Origin: Diplocloster agilis
GTDB lineage: Bacteria; Bacillota; Clostridia; Lachnospirales; Lachnospiraceae
Assembly (NCBI RefSeq): GCF_019042275.1
Contig: NZ_JAHQCW010000009.1
Span: 62,001 to 126,000, forward strand
DNA: 64,000 nucleotides
Direction: 5' to 3'
Part shown: positions 6,703 to 16,640 of the stretch, one piece after another
Position numbering within the stretch: position 1 is the first letter of the stretch
Layout: each line of letters opens with the position of its first letter
Translations under genes and position numbers: made by a program
Notes under the pieces: model-generated
The model's input: the letters and a program-made list of their open reading frames with translations, nothing else
Database searches by the model: none
What the model was told of the DNA's origin: nothing

Positions 6703-8943
6703 CTAAGCCAATTCTTCCGGGCTGAACTTCATGTTATAAAGGGAACCGCAGGAAAACAGTTCGTTGTGCAGCTTCGCTACCGAAGCGATTGCCGCCGTCG
6801 GCCCGCTCACGTCCGTCCCTCTCATAGGCGACTGTCCGTCCGCTACCGGCATGTAAGCTTCCCGTCCGTCCGGCGTAGCCCCGCACACATGACCGAAGGG
6901 CGTGTTGCTGGACACGGTGCTTGTGGAGCAGTGCAGCGTTCCGCCGATGGGGCCTCTGCCGTATCTCGTGTTCTTGTAGGAGGAGAGCTCCTTTGCGATC
7001 ATGGCCATCATGTCGCGGGCCAGGAAGTCTACCTCATCCACGTCGTTGCCGTATTTCGGCACCGCAAGGCACATGGCCTTGATCTGCGGGCCGGTGGGCG
7101 TCGTCGTCTCATCCTGCCAGTTTGTCTCCAAAGCGTGCTGTAGCTGCGCTCCCGTGATTACTTTATCTTCAAAGATCAGTTTCTTGATGACATACAGGCT
7201 GTTTGCCACATTTGCCGTACCAATCGTCTGCTGGCCGGTCAGATCGTATTTCGCGCCGCCCTGCTTGATCGGTTTGCCTCTCGGAATCGTCGTCGTCGGG
7301 CAGGCGAAGATTGCCGCCATCGGCTCTTCCAGTTTCTCTTCCCATACCTGGTCGATGGTGTTCTCAAGGATCGCTTCCATCTTGATGTAATATTTCATCT
7401 GATCTGTGAACGCGTCCTCCGCTTCCTGGTAGCTCTCAAAGGTAGCCAGTGTCTTGCCGTTGGCATTTTCATGCAGGCAGATGCCGGTGCGGGGGTCTTT
7501 CCCGTTATAGAGCGACATCTCCAGCGCCTTCGTGCAGTTCAGCCATGCGCCGCCTGTGCGTCCGCCCAGAAGTCCGGGCGCTCCCGGCTCGATGCAGCCG
7601 ATGATGCAGTAATTGTAGGCATCCCTCATCTCATAGCCCCGGTTCATCATAGCCCTTGTGTAAACCTCGTCGTTAAAGATGGACGGCAGGCCGGTGCCAA
7701 GGCGTACCACCTCTGCCACGCGCATCTTGAATTCCATGGGCGTCTTCTTGTGGAAACGCACGGTCAGGGACGGCTGCGGCACTCTCGTGTTGTAGGTGGC
7801 GTCCAGAGCGATATAGCTCATATCGTTGGTGGCGTCCGCCATGGTCTCGGGATCTACGCCGCCGATCGTCAGGTTCTGGAACATGGGTACGCCCCGGAAA
7901 AAGTCGGTATCGACCCAGCTGCGCACTTTGTTGCATGTATAGATCTGCAAAAAGAAATTCTCGGTCAGCTCGGTGGCCAGCTCCCTGGTCAGCGTTCCGT
8001 CCGCGATGCCCGCCTCATAGTACGGCTGCATGAACTGGTCGTAGCGCCCAAAGGAAATACCGGCTCCGTTATCCTCAATCTGGATACAGATATGGGTAAA
8101 TATAATAAACTGCAGCGCTTCCCGGAAATTGCGGGCCGGATACTTCGGCACATGGCGGCAGATTCCGGCCATCTCCAGAAGTTCCCGCTTCCTTGTTTCA
8201 TCGGTTTCCTCCGCCGCCAGCTTTTCGGCAAGATCGGCGTAGCGGGCGGCAAATTGTATGATTGCGTTGGCGCTTATCATAGCCGCTTCATAGAAATCTT
8301 TTTTCTTCACGCACTCGGGATCATTCTTGTAATCAATATTGGCAAGCCCCTCTTCGCATTGATCGATGATAGTCTGCACGCCGTTTTGAATCAGCCACGG
8401 ATGATCCGGCGCGAAATGCCCGTCTCCGCCCTGGAAATACGCGCCGATGTCAGCCGCCTTGATTTGGAAATGGGTGGCAAGGGCTTCCTTTGGCAGCCTT
8501 GTGCGCAGCATATCTGTCACGGTCTGGCCTTTCCAGAAATCACAGATCTCCCGAATGGCAGGCTTATCCTCCTCACGGAGTATGTAACGGTCCTCCGGGC
8601 GCTGATCCGGAAAATACGGATCGCCGTTTAACATCTCGCTTTCCATCCACTCCATGTCAAATTCCGGAAACAACGGCGCCCAACGGGGATGGGACGCCTG
8701 ATTGCCCGCGAACATGCTGCCCGGCAGAATATAAATGCTCATATTCTGCAGCACGTGGTTCATCCCGTTCGCCCTGCGTTTGATCGGCGCCTCATCGGTG
8801 TGCGCCCTGTAATATTCCGTCAGCAGCCTGCCCCGCTCCACGCATATGCCGTATTTCGACGACGTGATATACCGATGCAGCCTGTCAATCCGCTCCGTCC
8901 TGACCGGCTCGGTCGAAATCTGATACGAATCTTTGATTGCCAT
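6703..8943 (-). CDS. Glycyl-radical enzyme large subunit 2, lacking the radical domain
   Basis: Paralogue of the large subunit at 3618-5858, again 746 residues and again ending at NMKFSPEELA without a radical domain. The catalytic loop GCIEPG (Cys450, Glu452) is kept. The N-terminal half differs clearly from copy 1 (for example ILPGSMFAGNQ against LLPGSLFAGNQ, and RRANGMNHV against LRANAIDHV), while from GVPMFQNLTIGG onward only one residue differs (Pro for Ser in the EAYMPVADG stretch). Start ATG at 8943 behind GGGGAGG. It has its own promoter and terminator and no radical-domain gene follows, so it must borrow the subunit at 3325-3579 or be inactive. It could give a second substrate specificity. 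Confidence 0.86.
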   Translation of the reverse strand: MAIKDSYQISTEPVRTERIDRLHRYITSSKYGICVERGRLLTEYYRAHTDEAPIKRRANGMNHVLQNMSIYILPGSMFAGNQASHPRWAPLFPEFDMEWMESEMLNGDPYFPDQRPEDRYILREEDKPAIREICDFWKGQTVTDMLRTRLPKEALATHFQIKAADIGAYFQGGDGHFAPDHPWLIQNGVQTIIDQCEEGLANIDYKNDPECVKKKDFYEAAMISANAIIQFAARYADLAEKLAAEETDETRKRELLEMAGICRHVPKYPARNFREALQFIIFTHICIQIEDNGAGISFGRYDQFMQPYYEAGIADGTLTRELATELTENFFLQIYTCNKVRSWVDTDFFRGVPMFQNLTIGGVDPETMADATNDMSYIALDATYNTRVPQPSLTVRFHKKTPMEFKMRVAEVVRLGTGLPSIFNDEVYTRAMMNRGYEMRDAYNYCIIGCIEPGAPGLLGGRTGGAWLNCTKALEMSLYNGKDPRTGICLHENANGKTLATFESYQEAEDAFTDQMKYYIKMEAILENTIDQVWEEKLEEPMAAIFACPTTTIPRGKPIKQGGAKYDLTGQQTIGTANVANSLYVIKKLIFEDKVITGAQLQHALETNWQDETTTPTGPQIKAMCLAVPKYGNDVDEVDFLARDMMAMIAKELSSYKNTRYGRGPIGGTLHCSTSTVSSNTPFGHVCGATPDGREAYMPVADGQSPMRGTDVSGPTAAIASVAKLHNELFSCGSLYNMKFSPEELA

Positions 8944-9032
8944 TTCGTAACCTCCCCAACTTGATCTCTTTTCTTTTTATCCTGATTTTTATCTACTTTG
9001 TTTTGCAGCCGCTTTTCTTATGCTGCAGTTTT

Positions 9033-9041
9033 ATTTTAGCA
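9033..9041 (-). promoter_or_regulatory. Extended -10 promoter of GRE large subunit 2
   Basis: On the minus strand TGC-TAAAAT, with TAAAAT at 9033-9038, lies about 90 bases before the start codon. As for copy 1, no convincing -35 box is present. A GTGTA-containing stretch near 9081-9100 sits at almost the same distance as the similar one upstream of copy 1. Confidence 0.42.
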
Positions 9042-9133
9042 TCTCCTGTCCGCCCACCGAAACCGATGATTTTTGGATATAAGTGTACTATTTTCTTATT
9101 TCTTCCATAAGAACGCTTTCCCGTGGAATACAA

Positions 9134-9160
9134 AGAGGGCCTGTTTTTCACAGGCCCTCT
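9134..9160 (-). terminator. Terminator of the beta-glucosidase operon
   Basis: A perfect 10-bp stem, AGAGGGCCTG at 9134-9143 and CAGGCCCTCT at 9151-9160, with a 7-base loop, lies 40 bases after the last gene of the operon. The T-run on the minus strand is short (TTTG), so strength is uncertain. Confidence 0.65.
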
Positions 9161-9199
9161 TCCAGAGTTGTTTATAATAATCTGAGTCTTTCCTCTTGC

Positions 9200-9877
9200 T
9201 TAAAGCGGCATTTCACATCCCTTATAATCGATGAACCAGAGCCCTTCTCTTAGCCGGGTCTCTCCCGCCACGATGCGGTAGATCCCTTCCGCCGCCTCTT
9301 CCGGCTCGATTTCGGCCGTAGTCCTTCCCATCTCGGTATTCATCCTGCCCGGATGTACCGCCATGATTTCCACGTCCTTCACGGTTTCCCGCAGGATCTG
9401 CACGATCTTATTCGCCGCAGTCTTTGAGATACCATAACTCGGGAACATATCCCCCTTGTTGGAAAAGCTTCCGCCCTCCGAGGTTACCGCAACAAATCTG
9501 CCGTTCTTGTTCAGAACCGGATAAAAAGCCCGGAATGCGGATAATACGCCAATCGCGTTTACCTCCAGCTCCGTTCTTACATCCTGCAGGTCAATATCCA
9601 TCAGATTGTGGGTCCGGTCCCCGTCCGTAAGCACACCGGCCACATCCACCACCGCATCGGCCGTGCCCCAGGAATACCGGATCACGTCCGCCGCCCTTTG
9701 CAGGGAGTCCGGATCCGTTACATCGGTAAGTAGCAGCAGGTGACCATCCTCCGCTCCGCTGTTTTTCGCATTTTCGATCCGGTACATACCGGCCGCGGCC
9801 TGCTGCCCCTTTTGTCTGATTATCCCGCAGAGTTTCTCTCCTAACCCCTGATCCGCTCCAATTACCACAATCTTCAT
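9200..9877 (-). CDS. Short-chain dehydrogenase/reductase (225 aa)
   Basis: NAD(P)-dependent oxidoreductase of the classical SDR fold. The cofactor loop is GADQGLG at residues 7-13, a shortened TGxxxGxG; catalytic Ser133 (VTSEGG), Tyr148 and Lys152 (YGISK) are present, and VDVAG stands where NNAG is usual. Slightly short for the family (about 250). Start ATG at 9877 behind GGAGGACGG. It is the last gene of the glucosidase operon, after two VOC proteins. It probably acts on the sugar or aglycone set free by the glucosidase; the substrate cannot be read from the sequence. Confidence 0.85.
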   Translation of the reverse strand: MKIVVIGADQGLGEKLCGIIRQKGQQAAAGMYRIENAKNSGAEDGHLLLLTDVTDPDSLQRAADVIRYSWGTADAVVDVAGVLTDGDRTHNLMDIDLQDVRTELEVNAIGVLSAFRAFYPVLNKNGRFVAVTSEGGSFSNKGDMFPSYGISKTAANKIVQILRETVKDVEIMAVHPGRMNTEMGRTTAEIEPEEAAEGIYRIVAGETRLREGLWFIDYKGCEMPL

Positions 9878-9906
9878 CCGCCGTCCTCCTTTTTCTCCTG
9901 CCAGGT

Positions 9907-10368
9907 TCAGTCATTTTCCAATAGCTCAATGATACATTTTAAATCTTTCCCAGCGTCCATATAAGCATATCTGCCGTCTCCGCCGCCGTACTCACCTTTT
10001 TGCATTAGCTTCATCCCGTATTTCTCACACTCTATAACGGTTTTCTTCATACCCTGAACATTAAACGCAATGTGATGTATTCCTTCCCCATGCTCCTCCA
10101 GATAATCATGCCAGGTGGAAGCGGCCTCGTTGGGCTGGATCAGTTCCAGCTGCACACCGGGAGTTAAGTCGAAGAAGGCCATCAGGCATTTTGCCTCCGG
10201 CGCCGCCTCTCCTTTATATTCCGTCTGAGTCACTTCGTACTCCCCACAGCCGATAGTCTCCGGAACCTCCACCCCGAACAGGGCGGCAAATTTCTGTTTG
10301 GTCTCTTCGATGTCCCTTACAATAAAACCCACTTGCGCAAATTCCGTTCTTTTTAATAATTCAGCCAT
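9907..10368 (-). CDS. VOC-family protein (methylmalonyl-CoA epimerase-like), 153 aa
   Basis: Vicinal-oxygen-chelate metalloprotein of the glyoxalase/methylmalonyl-CoA epimerase group, a fold used for epimerisation, isomerisation and lyase chemistry. The paired beta-alpha-beta units are visible at AQVGFIVRDIEET and GIHHIAFNVQG. Likely metal ligands are Gln in place of the usual first His (FAQVGF), Glu in LELIQP, His in IHHIAF and Glu in CIIELL. Start ATG at 10368 behind AAGGAG. It lies 30 bases after a second VOC gene; two different VOC genes side by side suggest two subunits or two steps. The operon has no CoA genes, so true methylmalonyl-CoA epimerase is unlikely. Confidence 0.8.
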   Translation of the reverse strand: MAELLKRTEFAQVGFIVRDIEETKQKFAALFGVEVPETIGCGEYEVTQTEYKGEAAPEAKCLMAFFDLTPGVQLELIQPNEAASTWHDYLEEHGEGIHHIAFNVQGMKKTVIECEKYGMKLMQKGEYGGGDGRYAYMDAGKDLKCIIELLEND

Positions 10369-10398
10369 ATTCTTTTTTCTCCTTTTCGACTATGTAGA

Positions 10399-10914
10399 CT
10401 ATTGCAGCTCCGACAGGGGTTTTTCCCTGTTCGCCAGGATCCGTTTGATCAGATCCGTATTGGACTCTTCGCTCTTTATATTTAACTCCGTACCCAGTTT
10501 ATCCTTCGTGGAATAGAACGCATAGGTGCCGTCCGGATAAAAGCCGATATGATACGGGTCATGGATTCCCAGCTTCTCATTTAAAGCGGCTTTCGCTTCC
10601 TTGGCGTCCGGCACGAGGAAGCTTATATGCTGTAAGCCCTCCCCTTCCTTCTTAAGAAAATCTTTCCAGGGACTTTCGCTTTCTCCCGGCTGCACAAATT
10701 CCATCTTGATATTTTCCATTTCCAGAACCGCGATCCGGCAGTCCGTATAATCTCCCAGTCTGTCGTCCGTATAAGCCGGCGCTTCTTCGGCAGCCGGTAC
10801 CTGCATAATCTCAGGAACCGGTACATCTAACAGTTCTGCCCAATTCCCGATTACTGTCTCTAAATCTCTGACCACAAAAGACAAGTGCCAGACCTTTGTC
10901 GTTCCTAATGCCAT
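10399..10914 (-). CDS. VOC-family protein, 171 aa
   Basis: Second vicinal-oxygen-chelate protein. All four expected metal ligands can be placed: His in KVWHLSFVVRD, Glu in MEFVQPGES, His in GLQHISFLVPD and Glu in GTELNIK. The first repeat is longer than in its neighbour by an acidic insert (PAAEEAPAYTDD). Start ATG at 10914 behind AAAGGGAG. It follows the MalG-type permease gene by 42 bases and precedes the other VOC gene. In an operon with a beta-glucosidase and two SDRs it may act on an oxidised sugar or aglycone; function is inferred from context only. Confidence 0.8.
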   Translation of the reverse strand: MALGTTKVWHLSFVVRDLETVIGNWAELLDVPVPEIMQVPAAEEAPAYTDDRLGDYTDCRIAVLEMENIKMEFVQPGESESPWKDFLKKEGEGLQHISFLVPDAKEAKAALNEKLGIHDPYHIGFYPDGTYAFYSTKDKLGTELNIKSEESNTDLIKRILANREKPLSELQ

Positions 10915-10956
10915 CTTTAATCTCCCTTTTCTATTATTGATAATTTCTGGGCGCGC

Positions 10957-11814
10957 TCAGCCTTTTACCGCTCCCTCGCTCAGCCCTGCCACGATATACT
11001 TCTGGGCGATCGAGAAAAAGATGATAGCCGGTACGCTCATCAGCACGGAAGCCGCCATCAGCGTGCCCCACTTTATCCCCGATTCATCGATATAAAATGC
11101 CAGGGACACCGCGATCGGCCGGATTGCGGAATCCTTTGCCATCAGCAGCGGGAAGAGGAATTCATTCCAGGACAGGATGAAAGAAAACATAGCCACGGTA
11201 GCGATTGCCGGCGCAACCATCGGGACCACAATCTTTATCAGCACCTGAAATGCATTGCAGCCGTCCACGACGGCCGCCTCCTCCACTTCGTAGGGCAACG
11301 CGTCGATAAATCCCTTCATCAGCCAGATCGACACCGGTATCCCCACCACCAGATACAGCAAAACCAGACCCGAATACGTATTGATCAGATGCAGCTTTGA
11401 TATGGTGATATAAAACGGGACCAGCAGAGTCACCCTGGGCAGCAGCCTGGTGAACAGTATGGAGGTCAGCAGCGTTTTACTGCCGGGGAACTTGTAGCGG
11501 GAGAACCCGTAGGCTCCCAGCACCGCCACCACCGTGGAGACGATGGTGGAGAGCACCGATACCTTGATGGTGTTGCCGAAGCTCTTCATCATATTCGAAT
11601 CGGTAAACACCGCCTTATAATTCTCAAAGGTTACCGGATGGGGCAGCAAGGTGGGCTGTGATGCATAGACGGAAACCTCATCCTTCAAAGATGTGGACAC
11701 CGCCCATAAAAAAGGCACCACGGAAAACAATACGATAAAGATTGCCAGCAGCCATATGGCGAGATGTTTTACCCGTCTGCCCGAGGATGACTTTTTCTTC
11801 AGTTCTTTTTCCAT
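10957..11814 (-). CDS. Carbohydrate ABC transporter permease, MalG type
   Basis: Inner-membrane permease of the CUT1 family, 285 residues, six predicted helices. The cytoplasmic EAA loop reads EEAAVVDGCNAFQVLIKIVV, as expected for contact with a MsmK/MalK-type ATPase. No ATPase gene is in the operon, so a shared ATPase elsewhere is likely, as is common in Firmicutes. Start ATG at 11814 behind GGAGGGG; it overlaps the end of the MalF-type gene by 16 bases, which points to coupled translation. With the binding protein at 12802 it probably imports the glycoside cleaved by the GH1 enzyme. Confidence 0.9.
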   Translation of the reverse strand: MEKELKKKSSSGRRVKHLAIWLLAIFIVLFSVVPFLWAVSTSLKDEVSVYASQPTLLPHPVTFENYKAVFTDSNMMKSFGNTIKVSVLSTIVSTVVAVLGAYGFSRYKFPGSKTLLTSILFTRLLPRVTLLVPFYITISKLHLINTYSGLVLLYLVVGIPVSIWLMKGFIDALPYEVEEAAVVDGCNAFQVLIKIVVPMVAPAIATVAMFSFILSWNEFLFPLLMAKDSAIRPIAVSLAFYIDESGIKWGTLMAASVLMSVPAIIFFSIAQKYIVAGLSEGAVKG

Positions 11815-12719
11815 CGTATTCCCCTCCTTTTCGCTCCGTCTCCCTTATTCCGGCCTTTCGCGCTGGCCGGGACATAGAACAGGAACGCGATAATCATAAC
11901 GATGATAATGAGAAAACTAATGGTGGATGCCGTTGCAAAATCCAAATTCTTAAACGCGTACCGGTATATCGTCAGGCCGATGACCTCGGATGCGATTCCC
12001 GGCCCTCCCCCGGTCATGACATACAGCATGTCGAAGGAGTTGATTCCATTGATGAATTCCAGAACAATTAACATCGTAAGTATCTGTTTTAAGGAAGGCA
12101 GCGTAATGTAGCGGAATACCTGCAGGCTGTTGGCCCCGTCAATCTTCGCAGCTTCCTTATAGTCCATCGGGATTCCCTGCATAGCTGCCACCAGCATCAG
12201 CATGATAAACGGAAATCCCGCCCAGGAGTAAGCTATGATGACCGACGTCAACGCGGTAGAGGCGGAACCCAGCCAGTTGGCGGCCAGATCCGGATTAATC
12301 ATCCGCAGCACCGTGTTCAACAGCCCGTTATCGGCGCTATAGATCCACCTCCAGGTATTCGAAGCCACGATGGAAGGGATTACCCAGGGGATCAGCGCGC
12401 AGGTTCTTAAAATCTTCATCCCCCGGAATTTGCTTTCCATAACCATTGCAGCGGCAAATCCTAAGACGACCCTCAGCACCATAGACAGAATCGTCCAGAT
12501 CAGCGTGTTCTTGACGATCGTTCCCATTTCCGCTTTTGAGAAAATATTTTTAAAATTATCCAGTCCCGTGAAAGACATGTCAAAAAATGGCAGAGTTATT
12601 TTGGAGAAGCTGAATCCTGTTATCTGTAAGATGGGATACACCATCATCAGGATGATTGCAATCGCACTGGGTGCGACAAATAACATTCCTACCAGCATCC
12701 GCCTAGTGCTTCTCTTCAC
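11799..12719 (-). CDS. Carbohydrate ABC transporter permease, MalF type
   Basis: Inner-membrane permease of the CUT1 family, 306 residues. The N-terminal helix (MLVGMLFVAPSAIAIILMM) and the EAA loop KEAAKIDGANSLQVFRYITL are typical. The start is a GTG at 12719 with a GGGGGTGG ribosome site just before it. It is separated from the binding-protein gene by an 83-base gap that contains a strong stem-loop, and overlaps the MalG-type gene at its end. Confidence 0.9.
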   Translation of the reverse strand: MKRSTRRMLVGMLFVAPSAIAIILMMVYPILQITGFSFSKITLPFFDMSFTGLDNFKNIFSKAEMGTIVKNTLIWTILSMVLRVVLGFAAAMVMESKFRGMKILRTCALIPWVIPSIVASNTWRWIYSADNGLLNTVLRMINPDLAANWLGSASTALTSVIIAYSWAGFPFIMLMLVAAMQGIPMDYKEAAKIDGANSLQVFRYITLPSLKQILTMLIVLEFINGINSFDMLYVMTGGGPGIASEVIGLTIYRYAFKNLDFATASTISFLIIIVMIIAFLFYVPASAKGRNKGDGAKRRGIRWKKN

Positions 12720-12747
12720 CCCGGACCACCCCCACTTTCTTATTTTT

Positions 12748-12780
12748 TTGGCTTCAGGAATACGCTCTTCCTGAAGCCAA
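12748..12780 (-). promoter_or_regulatory. Intercistronic 13-bp stem-loop after the binding-protein gene
   Basis: Perfect inverted repeat TTGGCTTCAGGAA (12748-12760) and TTCCTGAAGCCAA (12768-12780), 7-base loop. On the minus strand it is followed by A residues, not T, so it is not a classical terminator. Its place between binding protein and permeases fits a 3'-end stabiliser that raises binding-protein output, as known for malE-malF. Confidence 0.6.
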
Positions 12781-12801
12781 TCTTTGCTTTCCTGCGGTTT
12801 C

Positions 12802-14151
12802 TTATTTCAGCAGTCCGTTAATCTCGTCAGACATGGATTTGCATGCGTCCTCCGGAGTGGCCGCCCCCTGCAGCACATTCTGGAGTCCCGTAATCACGAT
12901 ATTCTGAATCTCATTCCACTGCGGAGTCAGCGGAGGGAATTTCTTCGCATTGGCATCCGCCCGCCAGAATGCTTCATATAGAGGATCCGTCCACACACCG
13001 ATGCTCTGCGCCTCGATTACCGCAGGCATCACCACATCCTGATCCGCCAGCACTTCCGGCTGCAGGAAGTAGTCGATGAATTTCTCAGCGCCGTCCACGT
13101 TCTTTGCCCCTGTCGGTATCGTCCACAGCCACGCGGCCGCACGGTCCTCGGTACCGGGAGCTACGCACATATCCCATTCAAATCCGTTTTTCTTTGCATA
13201 TTCATCCATGGAGCTGGCGCTGACTGCGTCGATCGGCACCATAGCCAGCTGTCCGTTCTGAGCCATCGGAATTAAGTCTGCGGAGATTGCATAGTTGATG
13301 CAGCCTTCCGGAACTACTTTATACTTTGTATATAATTCCGACCAGAATTTCACACCTTCCACAGACTCCGCCGTATCCATCGCACTGGCCGTCATGTCTT
13401 CGGTCAAGAAATCCCCGCCCTTCGACCATAAGAAACAGCCCAGGGAGGTGATGACGTTGGCGGGATCGTTCTTCGAACCTGCGATTCCGTATCCATAGAC
13501 ACCCTCCGAAGCGTTCGTCAGCTTCTCTGCGGTCTCCAGGAATTGATCCAGCGGCATGTTATCGGTAGGATAGGGAAGACCCGCTTTGTCAAACAGGGTT
13601 TTATTATAAAACATGGCATTCGGAGCCGTGCGGTAAGGAACCGCATATACCGTGTCGTTCATAATACCGTTTTTCATGGCTCCGGGGCTGAACTGGTCCT
13701 GCTCCCAGCCATACCGGGACATAAAATCGTCCATCGGCTGCAGCAAATTCTGGCCTACCGGAGTCGCCACCATAAGTCCGTCCAGCGCCAGCGCATCCGG
13801 CGCATTTCCCCCCAAGATCGATGTCACTGCGGCTTCAATGTAATTATTGATCGGCAGGCATTCAATCGTCAGCTCATACTCCGGATATTTTTCTTCGAAT
13901 CCGGCTTTCAGCCTGGGAACCTCGCTCTCCCACCAGCTGCCCATCCAGGCGGTAATTTTGGTTTTCTCGCCGGTAGACGCCGTATTATCCGCTGCCTCGC
14001 TCTTTGTGTCATCCGCCGCTTCACTCTTCGTACCGGCGGCATCCTTCGGCTGTTCTGCCGATTCCGCAGCCTTGGACCCGCAGCCGGCAGCCATAGAAAG
14101 TACCATTACCAATGCTAACAATAACGCCCCAATTTTTTTCATTCTTTTCAT
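12802..14151 (-). CDS. Sugar ABC transporter substrate-binding lipoprotein (family 1)
   Basis: Extracellular solute-binding lipoprotein of the CUT1 class, 449 residues. The lipoprotein signal ends in SMAAGC; a low-complexity linker follows with a near-duplicated 8-residue unit (TKSEAADD / TKSEAADN). The binding domain begins at KITAWMGSWWESEV and shows the family-typical YAVPYRTAPNAMFYNKTLFD. Start ATG at 14151 behind GGAGAAAGG; a second ATG nine bases later would give almost the same signal peptide. It lies 36 bases after an SDR gene and upstream of its two permeases. The ligand is probably a beta-glycoside, because the GH1 gene leads this operon. Confidence 0.9.
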   Translation of the reverse strand: MKRMKKIGALLLALVMVLSMAAGCGSKAAESAEQPKDAAGTKSEAADDTKSEAADNTASTGEKTKITAWMGSWWESEVPRLKAGFEEKYPEYELTIECLPINNYIEAAVTSILGGNAPDALALDGLMVATPVGQNLLQPMDDFMSRYGWEQDQFSPGAMKNGIMNDTVYAVPYRTAPNAMFYNKTLFDKAGLPYPTDNMPLDQFLETAEKLTNASEGVYGYGIAGSKNDPANVITSLGCFLWSKGGDFLTEDMTASAMDTAESVEGVKFWSELYTKYKVVPEGCINYAISADLIPMAQNGQLAMVPIDAVSASSMDEYAKKNGFEWDMCVAPGTEDRAAAWLWTIPTGAKNVDGAEKFIDYFLQPEVLADQDVVMPAVIEAQSIGVWTDPLYEAFWRADANAKKFPPLTPQWNEIQNIVITGLQNVLQGAATPEDACKSMSDEINGLLK

Positions 14152-14187
14152 TATCCTTTCTCCTTTACCCTTTTTACCGCTTCCCTG

Positions 14188-14907
14188 CTACCAGACCAGC
14201 GGTTCCATTGTGTACTCCATAAACATCCGGTCCTTCGGAACGGTTTCCGGATGTTCCGCAATCTGCATAATGTGTCCGGCTGATTCCTCCGGCGTTACCG
14301 CTTCCTCACTCTTCATCGCTTCCTCGCCCCCCATGGAGGTTTTCAGCCAGCCCGGATGCAGATTGAATATCCTGATATCCCGGTCTTTTAATTCATTCGA
14401 CAGGATCTTCGCTCCCATGTTCAGCGCCGCTTTCGACATACAATACGCATATTCCTGCGTCCTCCAGCAGCTTCCGATGCTTCCCGCCTCGGAGGAAATA
14501 TTAATAATCACGCTTCCGCCGCCCAGTCTGTCCGCCAGCGCCTTGCACATACGCAGCGGCCCTACGGCATTTACATCATACATGGTGAGAAATGCTTCCG
14601 ATTCCATATTTGTGTCCGCAAGTCCTACTTTGTCACGGAAACGGTAGATCCCCGCGATATTATATAAAATGTCAATCCGTTTCGTATGCGCTTTGATAAA
14701 TTCTCCGGTTCTGTCAACATCGGCCATAGAAGAAATATCGCAGCGCAGAACTTCCAGCTGTTCCGGATACCGGTTTTTGAGACTGTTTAATTCCTCCGTG
14801 ATCGTTCTGTCGACGGCGTAGACCCGAAACCCTTCTTCCAGGGATTTCCTCACAACACAATTTCCCAGCCCCTGCCCTGCTCCCGTCACTACAACGTTTT
14901 TTTCCAA
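14188..14907 (-). CDS. Short-chain dehydrogenase/reductase (239 aa)
   Basis: NAD(P)-dependent classical SDR with an intact TGAGQGLG cofactor loop (residues 8-15), NIAG at 83-86, catalytic Ser in INISSEAGS and Tyr155/Lys159 in YAYCMSK. It begins with a TTG codon at 14907; GGGAGGG about 7 bases upstream supports it. It lies between the GH1 gene and the binding-protein gene and is only distantly like the SDR that closes the operon (9200-9877). Two SDRs in one glycoside operon hint at an oxidation and a reduction step on the same sugar or aglycone. Confidence 0.86.
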   Translation of the reverse strand: MEKNVVVTGAGQGLGNCVVRKSLEEGFRVYAVDRTITEELNSLKNRYPEQLEVLRCDISSMADVDRTGEFIKAHTKRIDILYNIAGIYRFRDKVGLADTNMESEAFLTMYDVNAVGPLRMCKALADRLGGGSVIINISSEAGSIGSCWRTQEYAYCMSKAALNMGAKILSNELKDRDIRIFNLHPGWLKTSMGGEEAMKSEEAVTPEESAGHIMQIAEHPETVPKDRMFMEYTMEPLVW

Positions 14908-14963
14908 ATAGCTCCCTCCCTTCTGCTTAAAATTATGAAAGACGAATGTGTATCGGATAATTT

Positions 14964-16504
<1,541 letters not shown>

Positions 16505-16511
16505 ATTTCTA

Positions 16512-16540
16512 TTGAAATTTGTGCTGTAACAGATTATAAT
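16512..16540 (+). promoter_or_regulatory. Promoter of the LacI-family regulator gene
   Basis: TTGAAA (16512-16517), 17-base spacer, TATAAT (16535-16540). It lies 8 bases after the operator-like dyad at 16484-16504, which fits autoregulation. The whole 16308-16640 gap is filled by this divergent control region; no other gene is seen in it. Confidence 0.7.
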
Positions 16541-16640
16541 AGAAAACATAGAAATCGTATAACCGTTTAAAAGCCATTATGGATATACACCTGTTTTCAA
16601 AAATTCGTCTCAAAATCAGACACAATCGAGGGATAACAAA

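Noticed and set aside
7471-8631. A 386-codon plus-strand open frame opposite the second GRE gene, with a similar shorter one opposite the first.
   Set aside because: It is the mirror of a well-conserved coding gene, has low-complexity His/Arg-rich protein, no ribosome site and no recognisable domain. Long antisense frames are expected in such codon usage.
9907-10368. Methylmalonyl-CoA epimerase as the name of this VOC gene.
   Set aside because: The first metal-binding His is Gln, and there are no mutase or carboxylase genes nearby; a general VOC label is safer.
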